Source of the DNA: Pisaster brevispinus
Lineage: Eukaryota; Echinodermata; Asteroidea; Forcipulatida; Asteriidae
Length of the DNA stretch: 64,000 nucleotides
Assembly (NCBI GenBank): GCA_023634235.1
Contig: JAMKCF010000013.1
Coordinates: 15,377,705-15,441,704, forward strand
Reading direction: 5' to 3'
The first letter of the stretch is position 1, and each line of letters opens with the position of its first letter. The position numbers and the translations under genes are program-made. Below are positions 58,146 through 64,000 of the stretch, in pieces. The notes below the pieces were generated by a model, which worked only from the letters and a program-made list of their open reading frames with translations, was not told where the DNA came from and did no database searches.

Positions 58146-59669
58146 TTATTTCTATTCTTGTTCAATGCTTTGATCTTCCTTGTAAATACGCTTGAAATAC
58201 TTATTATTGTTTTTATTATTAAAACTGCGCATCTATAAACCTTTTCACACTATCGAGCTTTGATCCATGCCGAAAGCTATAACTCTTCCAATCTGTGGTT
58301 ACTTCAGTAAAATTTAAACAAGGTTCAAATCAATTCTGCTTCCAGACTCGTCCGCCGCTACATTATTCTTTTGGCTACATGTGTAATTCTCTACATGGGT
58401 CAAAAACACTCAACCCACCTCCTGACAGAAGTGGTTTTCACACAGATCAAGCGCTCTACATAGGTCAGTCAAACTTACGTGGGTCGAACCCATGTCCAAC
58501 CGAGAGATTTTTTGTAGTGTGAAAAAGCCTTATACCCTCAAATGTCCCTAAACCCCCTCAACTGACCCCTCCCTTTACCCAACCAAAAATGAAAACCTAA
58601 AGCACTGACAACAGTAGGCCTGCATGAGAATACAAAATCTTTTTGTACAGTTTTTTTTCTTCAAGTTCCCTAAGAAGAAAACCAATGCTCAAAGTAGATT
58701 TTAAGTACAAAACTGGAAACACATTATGATATTGATGGTTTGAACGGTGTATTAGGCAATCAGCGAGATGCTTCGTTGTTGAGAACTTCAACAAGTTACT
58801 GGCGGTACAACAAAGAAACACTTCAAGCTCTTTGGTGGTCATGAAAAGATTGTCCAGCTGAAGTAACACGATATTACACAAGATACAAAAATACCAGCTC
58901 GTCAGACATTCTTGTGCGTGTGAAATAGGAGCCCAGTAAAAAGTGCAATCGCCCATTTCCTGGTGTTAAAGTTTACACTCTCTTACTCCATGGTTACTCA
59001 AACACCATCCCCTCCTCCCCTCCAGTTCTTGCGTTTTAAAATTACACTCCCAGCAGGCCAATCAGAAGTCACTTAGAAACACAAGGAAGTGGGCCCTACC
59101 TCCTGGTCAGTTCACTGCTTTAAGTGACCGACCCCTGCACGCTCGGCAAGGTCAACCGCTTAAAGGCGCAGTGGGCCTTGGAAGCATAGCTGATAAGCAC
59201 CTTAAAGGAGTTGGCTTATTGTGTATTTGAATTCTTTTAAAATGTAAACACATATGCAGAACACATGTCAGACCAGAGCAGAGAAACCCAACGCAGTTCT
59301 TATCAGAACCAGGATCTTATAAAAACCTTTATAGCTGTTCCTATGAAGTAGTATAAATTATAAATCGTCAGCTCAATGCTATAAGGTCCTTAATTGCAAT
59401 TCCATATCGAATTAAAAAACTTTTTTGCCAAACATTTCCTTTCAAGATCACTCTTGACCAGTAAACCCCATTAAAAAAAAAACATTCTAAAGCAACTTTA
59501 TGAAATCCATACAAATTGTAACAGGGACCTTGTGGTCCCAACTCGAGGAGATTACAAGTAGAGAGGGTGACCGTGACACCAAAGAGGTGTACCACAAAAC
59601 CAAAAGAAACATCAGTTGGATACAATTAGAGTACAAACACACAGGCCTGATACTTCGCTCTTGTAAAGG

Positions 59670-59942
59670 TAGGCCTGGAATTAAACAGAGGCCACTGCCA
59701 CTTGCCCTGGTCTTGGTGCTCCTTCCAAAAACCCAATGGAAGTGCCCTTTTCAAAATGAAAACTGGCCTTGCCCTCTCAAAGATGAAATTCCAGGCATTT
59801 TACAGGGCAAGGCAGCTTTCGTCAAGCGCACATCCGGAAGGACAATTTAATTTGTTACTGGAACATTAGAAGGGGCATCAAGGCAAACACCAGGACAAAG
59901 GAGGCCATGGCTTGCGTGGCCTCCATGTAATTCCAGGCTTGT
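59670..59942. mobile_element. Two family D copies in opposite orientation
   Basis: 59670-59800 reads GGCCTGGAATTAAACAGAGG to GATGAAATTCCAGGC on the plus strand. 59862-59942 is the reverse: AGGGGCATCAAGG ... GGCCTCCATGTAATTCCAGG. About 60 bp separates them. Confidence 0.8.
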
Positions 59943-60132
59943 GTTATTTTTCTATCACTGTTTACATGTATTTACAATCGGGAGCACGCATTTCATTTGT
60001 TAATCAGACTACTTACAAACTGAAATTGATGAAATAACTAACATGGAAGGTGAGAAGGGTATAACTAATAATTTATCTTTTTATCTTAAAATGTATCCAT
60101 TTTCGCTTCTCTAACTAGTTTTTATATATCAA

Positions 60133-60166
60133 GAAATAAACCACAAGGGAAACTGACTGCCCCCAC
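60133..60166 (-). repeat. Family F end fragment
   Basis: AATAAACCACAAGGGAAACT GACT is the inverted right end seen at 56526-56545 and 36405-36425. Confidence 0.6.
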
Positions 60167-60519
60167 ATGTTTTACTTACAAGAACAATGTATGTCTTCAC
60201 TTAATTTTAATATTTATTTCTTCCACCTTTTATTTCTTCCTCCTTTTTTGATGGTGGACGAGGGGGGGGGTACTTCTTCAGTGATTTGTCTTCAACTGAC
60301 AAAGTTCACAAGTTCAATTGGATTGGACTAAGACATTGAGAGATTACACACATGGATGAACGGTGAACACAAGTGTGAGTGTCCTCAGCAAATCCAAACA
60401 TCACTGCTACATAAATAAGCAGAGGTGGCCAGAGAAATGTTACCAAGATAAATTGACATCAATCAAGAAAAGTACATTAGATTCTTTGTGGGAAAAGTAC
60501 AGCAATGGTTAAAAGCCTC

Positions 60520-60700
60520 CAGTCAGTGCTCCAACTTCATGCTTAGCTCAGAAAAAGCTTGCTGAGTAAAGTCAGGTTACAGGCTAAAATGTGATGTACA
60601 GTGTGCTACTTGTGACTGGTGTCATGCTTATTTCTGCTTAGCACATTAATTCGATTCAGCAACATTTTTCTGCTTACCAGCTATATGAAATTGTGCCCTT
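60520..60700. mobile_element. Family A element, diverged
   Basis: TCAGGTTACAGGCTAAAATG, TTGTGACTGGTGTCATGCTT, TTTCTGCTTAGCAC and an end ATATGAAATTGTGCC. Confidence 0.75.
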
Positions 60701-60765
60701 TTGCCATGTTTGGTTACAAAGAAAACACTACGAAAAAAAGGACTCGAAAACCACACTTTTCTGAT

Positions 60766-61037
60766 CTGGGCCCAATTTTATAGCGCTGCTTACTGGCCGA
60801 GTTTGTGCTTACTGTACGAGTTAACATTTCATAGTGCACGAAAAGGCATGCAAACCTTCCGGTGCTTACTGTATGAAAATGAATGACGTAACAATGCAAA
60901 TCCATGGTGAACGCGCAAGATGGCCGCCCAGTTTTGTTGCTAACCTGTGAAATACGCTTACCCTTTAGCAAATTTTTCTGCTACAGTTAGCACAAAAATT
61001 TGCTTACCGTTAAGCAGCCCTATGAAATTGCCCCCAG
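60766..61037. mobile_element. Long family A/C-type foldback with matched ends
   Basis: CTGGGCCCAATTTTATAGCG CTGCTTAC at the left and GTTAAGCAGCCCTATGAAAT TGCCCCCAG at the right pair over about 30 bp. The interior is unlike the usual A core (GTGCTTACTGTA appears twice) and includes CGCAAGATGGCCGCC. Confidence 0.85.
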
Positions 61038-61089
61038 AACATCAGAACTCGAGTCCAGTGTACTAGAGCACTCAGCCACAACATGCCGT
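61037..61089 (-). mobile_element. Family G SINE head fragment
   Basis: AACATCAGAACTCGAGTCCA followed by TAGAGCACTCAGCCACAACA matches the anticodon and A-box side of the tRNA-Leu-like head. It abuts the preceding foldback. Confidence 0.7.
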
Positions 61090-61839
61090 GGAGAGATTAC
61101 GTTTTCTGAGCTTGTTTTTATATACATCGCCAAGATTTGATTAAAAGATTAGCTCATTTCAGATCAAGCAAGTTTTCAGAGTTGAATACTAAATACTCCT
61201 TTGAGAAGATTGTCAAAACTGCATCAATTTGCACACAAGAGAGATTAGAAAAAGGAGAATAAAAAGGATCTGTTACTATTTCAAGGGAATCTCTCATTTT
61301 TTTTATTTTAAGTAAAACTAAGATCGTTTTAAATTTATCGCTCCTCCCGCCTCGCTCATAAACATCAGCAATATTTCCCCTAACATTCTCTTGGATTGTC
61401 TCTGTATTTACACCACTACCACAAACCCCCGCTTACATAAATAACGGACAAAATCACCGGTATTAATGGGTCTTTAACATTCCGGTAGTCGGTGCAGTTG
61501 TCTTACGGCTTTGACTGACAGGAGCAAGCTGTCACAACAGTGTTGTCGTTCACCAATTATCGCCTGGTTCAAGACCATAAAAAGTCAACATAACCGGCCT
61601 TGTAAAATGATGGTTCTTTTGAACACAAACACACACAAGGTCAGTGCAGGTGTGCACTATCAGTATACACAAAAGTGCATCTCGTTAGCGAGCGCCACCT
61701 TGACTCCGAAAGTTAGTGACATTAACTGAAGTGTTTTGAAGTCTTTTTTTTCTCTCTCACCTGAGGCAGATAATAATCTATGTTTTGAGTAATTAGACAT
61801 CAAATTACCCCGCGGCAAGCAGCAAGGTGCCTCTTGCCA

Positions 61840-61955
61840 TGCACTGGGTGTCCCTTTGTTAAGTTCCAAACGGAAATCCTGAACTTTTCTGAGGTAGAAA
61901 TTCTCTTTAACGAGGGAACTTCTGTTCCCTTCCAGAATGCAGTTCAAGGCCTAGA
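61840..61955 (+). mobile_element. Family D fragment, diverged
   Basis: Recognised from the end TTCCAGAATGCAGTTCAAGG CC and spacing. Low similarity. Confidence 0.4.
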
Positions 61956-62120
61956 GAAGTCAAAAGCGACTCTTAGTCAGAAAAAAACAAATGTCTTTGA
62001 TCACATGGTGTACAAATATATTAAATAAATCTTCAGAACTGTAGTCTAACATTTGCTTGTTTTTTCACAATGAAACAAATTTACTTTGCATGAATTCAAA
62101 ACGTTTTTAACCTGTACATG

Positions 62121-62423
62121 TATCTGCCTAACTACAGGATTTCATATAAAACACACAAAGGCTGTTAGCACCTAGCTTCGGGAAAACCCGTAGATGAACA
62201 AGAAGTGTCTTTCTTAATACTCTCACTACTAGTGACACGAGATAGAAAACATGACAAAATATATATCACATTAAAGAGAATTGTGCACTCTTTCCAATGG
62301 TATAGTTTGTAATGGGCATGTTTATTTGCAAAAAAAGTGAATACCAAGTGTTTATTGTAATGCAGCAATAAGCACTATAAGGGTTAAAGAAGAACAGTGT
62401 TTATGTACTGTGACCAGTCAGGC
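62121..62423 (-). repeat. Dispersed repeat N, copy 2
   Basis: Counterpart of 39421-39727 in the same orientation, with CTGCCTAACTA, ATATATATCACATTAAAGAG and ACTGTGACCAGTCA. Confidence 0.85.
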
Positions 62424-62434
62424 CGTTAAGGGTT

Positions 62435-62591
62435 AAGCAGAAATAAATTCTGCAAACCGGTTTTACATGCTCAGAAAGAAAATGCTGCTGGGAACCAGTC
62501 ATCAATAGTACCCATCAAGAAGGCATGTTTTGGCTGGTAATCGATTTCTGCTATCAAGCAAAACTTTGCGCGCTAAGCAGATTGGGCCCTA
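62435..62591. mobile_element. Family A element, diverged
   Basis: AGCAGAAATAAATTCTGC, GGGAACCAGTCATCAATAGT, TTTTGGCTGGTAATCG, CTAAGCAGATTGGGCCC. The order is the reverse of the 1192 copy. Confidence 0.7.
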
Positions 62592-63090
62592 ATCACAACT
62601 TCACCAATTACATCAATGTCTACTGTAAACAGACAGGGCTTTAAAAGTGCAGCAAGTCCACCAATATTGAAATGACAAGGTCAAGCTGTCCCAATACAAC
62701 CCTTTCACCAACCACCAATTATTAAAGCCACCCATCGTTAGGGAACAAAGCTGGCCTAATGCCTCCTGCCCCAATCCCCTCCAGCACGGATATTACATGT
62801 AGATTTAATATCAGCGCCTTCAGGGGCTATGGGCTTGGCACTGTGACCCAATGACACAATGGCTTTAGTATTTATGGAATTTCACACATTAAGCGGAAGA
62901 CATAATTCTTGCAACAACAAACATGACTCCCCGAAGATGATAAGACCTGTGCTCCATGGCCAGTGAAGACTTTCCCCATGGAAGTGTTTGGACACAAGAG
63001 GGCGACAGACACAGAACCAGAGGAGTTTCCTGTGACTAGTTTGGCCACAAGAGGCCAGCAGATATCTTGAATGATAACCGTATCATAATT

Positions 63091-63222
63091 GGTGGCTACG
63101 GCTACAGCTATGACTGTTGCTAAGGATGTCCTATACTTCAATGCCTGATGGTGTCGCTATCCAGCCATAGCCAAAGCCATAGCCATAGCAAAAGCCAAAG
63201 CATAGCCAAAGCCATAGCCACA
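63091..63222. mobile_element. Foldback whose ends are GGCTAT-type simple repeats
   Basis: The left end GGTGGCTACGGCTACAGCTA TG is the inverted counterpart of the right end GCATAGCCAAAGCCATAGCC AC. The right side (63163-63220) is an irregular array of GCCATA/GCCAAA hexamers. Confidence 0.8.
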
Positions 63223-63688
63223 AATTTCGGACAAGTGTAAACTTTAACAAAACCTACAAAAGTTTTTGTTCAAAGCGTAATTTGGTCCAGTCGTGGCATC
63301 TCCACATTCAGTATGTTTGTTGACACAAATAAAAAAACCATACAATACGATACAATTTTCAAATTGACCACCATACAGCAGTATTCTTTCCATTTCCCCC
63401 CCCCCAACAATGAACTTACAAAAGTATACAAAACTTAAATAAGATTCGAAAGCTAGATACATTGTGGTAAAGAGTAAATTTATCACTCTCGTGTTGTGTC
63501 GTGTAGAACTGTTTCTCTTCGTTAAATTGTATGATAATGTGTAGCTTTTAATATGAAAAATTTATTGGTGGGTAATGTTAAAATATTGAGGCAAAGGCCA
63601 AAGAGAGAATACAAAAACATAATCGCAACTGAAGATTTGTGTTTACTGGCAAGACTAAGACGATAAATAGAAACTGTCAAACACCTAC

Positions 63689-63863
63689 CTCCTCTTCCGG
63701 GTCCACCTCTGCCACGCCCTCTTTGTTGACCTCCACCCCTGCCACGTCCCTTGGCGACCACTTCCTCCTTGACCATGTCTATCACCTCATCTGGTATGCG
63801 GAGGTACTTGATAGTGCTGCCTCGTATGTAGCATTCAGGCATTCTCCAAAATCTGTCTCCATC
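63689..63863 (-). CDS. LSM4: LSM4 (U6 snRNA-associated Sm-like protein), internal exon with Sm2 motif and RG tract
   Basis: This exon reads [19 protein letters not shown], then [20 protein letters not shown], then a repeated RG segment ([21 protein letters not shown]). The first two blocks are almost identical to animal LSm4. [14 protein letters not shown] contains the Sm2 motif, which closes the Sm fold and contributes to RNA binding. The acceptor is CGCTAG at 63864, preceded by a poly-C run, in phase 0. The donor is GTAGGT at 63688-63683, phase 1. By comparison with the human protein the exon starts near residue 49, so roughly 48 residues are encoded to the right of the window. Known role: LSm4 is in the LSm2-8 ring that binds the 3' end of U6 snRNA in the nucleus and in the LSm1-7 ring that promotes decapping in cytoplasmic P bodies. 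RG tails of LSm4 are arginine-methylation targets. Confidence 0.95.
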
Positions 63864-64000
63864 CTAGCGAGGGGGGGGGGGATTTACAATAAATGATTTA
63901 GTCTTGTCCATCAGAGTATGTTCATGAGCTTCCATTTTATACAGGTCATGTCTTGACTACTGCCTCTACTAGACATAATAATGGGGCGAAACTGTGGATA
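63864..64000 (-). other. LSM4 intron upstream of the Sm2 exon (partial)
   Basis: It starts at the CTAG acceptor and a poly-C run (minus strand) of ten bases, and runs beyond the window. Nothing else is seen. Confidence 0.7.

Larger units (their letters stand above)
31518..63688 (-). other. Apparent LSM4 intron (32.2 kb)
   Basis: It is bounded by the GTAGGT donor at 63688 and the CTTTCACAG acceptor at 31518, both fitting a phase-1 junction. It is packed with mobile-element copies, foldbacks and tandem arrays listed separately. I recognise no nested gene. The stretches 32240-33670, 34700-36280, 40050-41030, 43000-44210, 48140-49600, 52300-54510 and 58150-59660 hold nothing I can name apart from short homopolymers. 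Confidence 0.65.

Noticed and set aside
58597..58956. Minus-strand frame of 119 codons, cysteine/leucine-rich
   Set aside because: No recognisable motif or splice signals.
63522..63688. An intron-retained LSM4 isoform ending CLTVSIYR...
   Set aside because: The frame is open for 55 codons past the donor, but the only AATAAA nearby (minus strand, 63566-63561) lies before the stop, so cleavage there would give no stop codon. The donor is good and the RGG exon fits in phase.

Overview
The window is eukaryotic nuclear DNA from an animal. Coding sequence is confined to short exons with GT/AG splice sites, separated by very long, AT-rich, repeat-filled introns. Two genes can be named, both on the minus strand. 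The first is a TIKI-family (TRABD2) Wnt-inactivating metalloprotease, with its signal-peptide exon at 20194-20364, catalytic exon at 19072-19626 and a third exon at 1520-1841; its remaining exons lie to the left of the window. The second is LSM4, the Sm-like U6 snRNA and mRNA-decapping factor. Its Sm2/RG exon is at 63689-63863 and its probable RGG-tail last exon at 31420-31517; its 5' exons lie to the right. The protein sequences and the repeat style (tRNA-Leu-derived SINEs, many small foldback elements, frequent 9-17 base poly-C/G tracts) suggest a marine deuterostome. An echinoderm, perhaps a sea star, is my best guess, but that is recollection and not proof.

Layout. 1-1519 is TIKI intron sequence. 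1842-19071 is a 17.2 kb TIKI intron. 19627-20193 is a short TIKI intron. 20365-31419 is the intergenic space between the TIKI 5' end and the LSM4 3' end, containing the TIKI promoter region. 31518-63688 is an apparent 32.2 kb LSM4 intron that interrupts the glycine/arginine tail. 63864-64000 is the start of a further LSM4 intron.

The non-coding DNA is dominated by small non-autonomous elements. The families I could define by comparing copies inside the window are: (A) foldbacks beginning GGGCCCAATTTCATAG; (B) GGGCTTGATTT...AAATCGGCCC elements; (C) a related 'CATGGCTCTGCTT' family; (D) CCTGGAATT terminal-inverted-repeat elements, one of which has expanded internally into an 18-copy 21-bp minisatellite; (E) a TTAAAGAG-ended element of about 0.5 kb; (F) a foldback whose two arms each carry a tRNA-like sequence, found nested inside an E element; (G) tRNA-Leu(CAA)-derived SINEs; (H) a second tRNA-like SINE; and non-LTR retrotransposon 3' remnants. 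There are also several single-copy foldbacks and tandem arrays, notably four consecutive hairpins at 39143-39330.

The two genes are neighbours and need not share a pathway: TIKI acts outside the cell on Wnt ligands, LSM4 acts inside it on RNA. I found no nested protein gene in the introns. All splice and start assignments come from reading the sequence, without transcript evidence.
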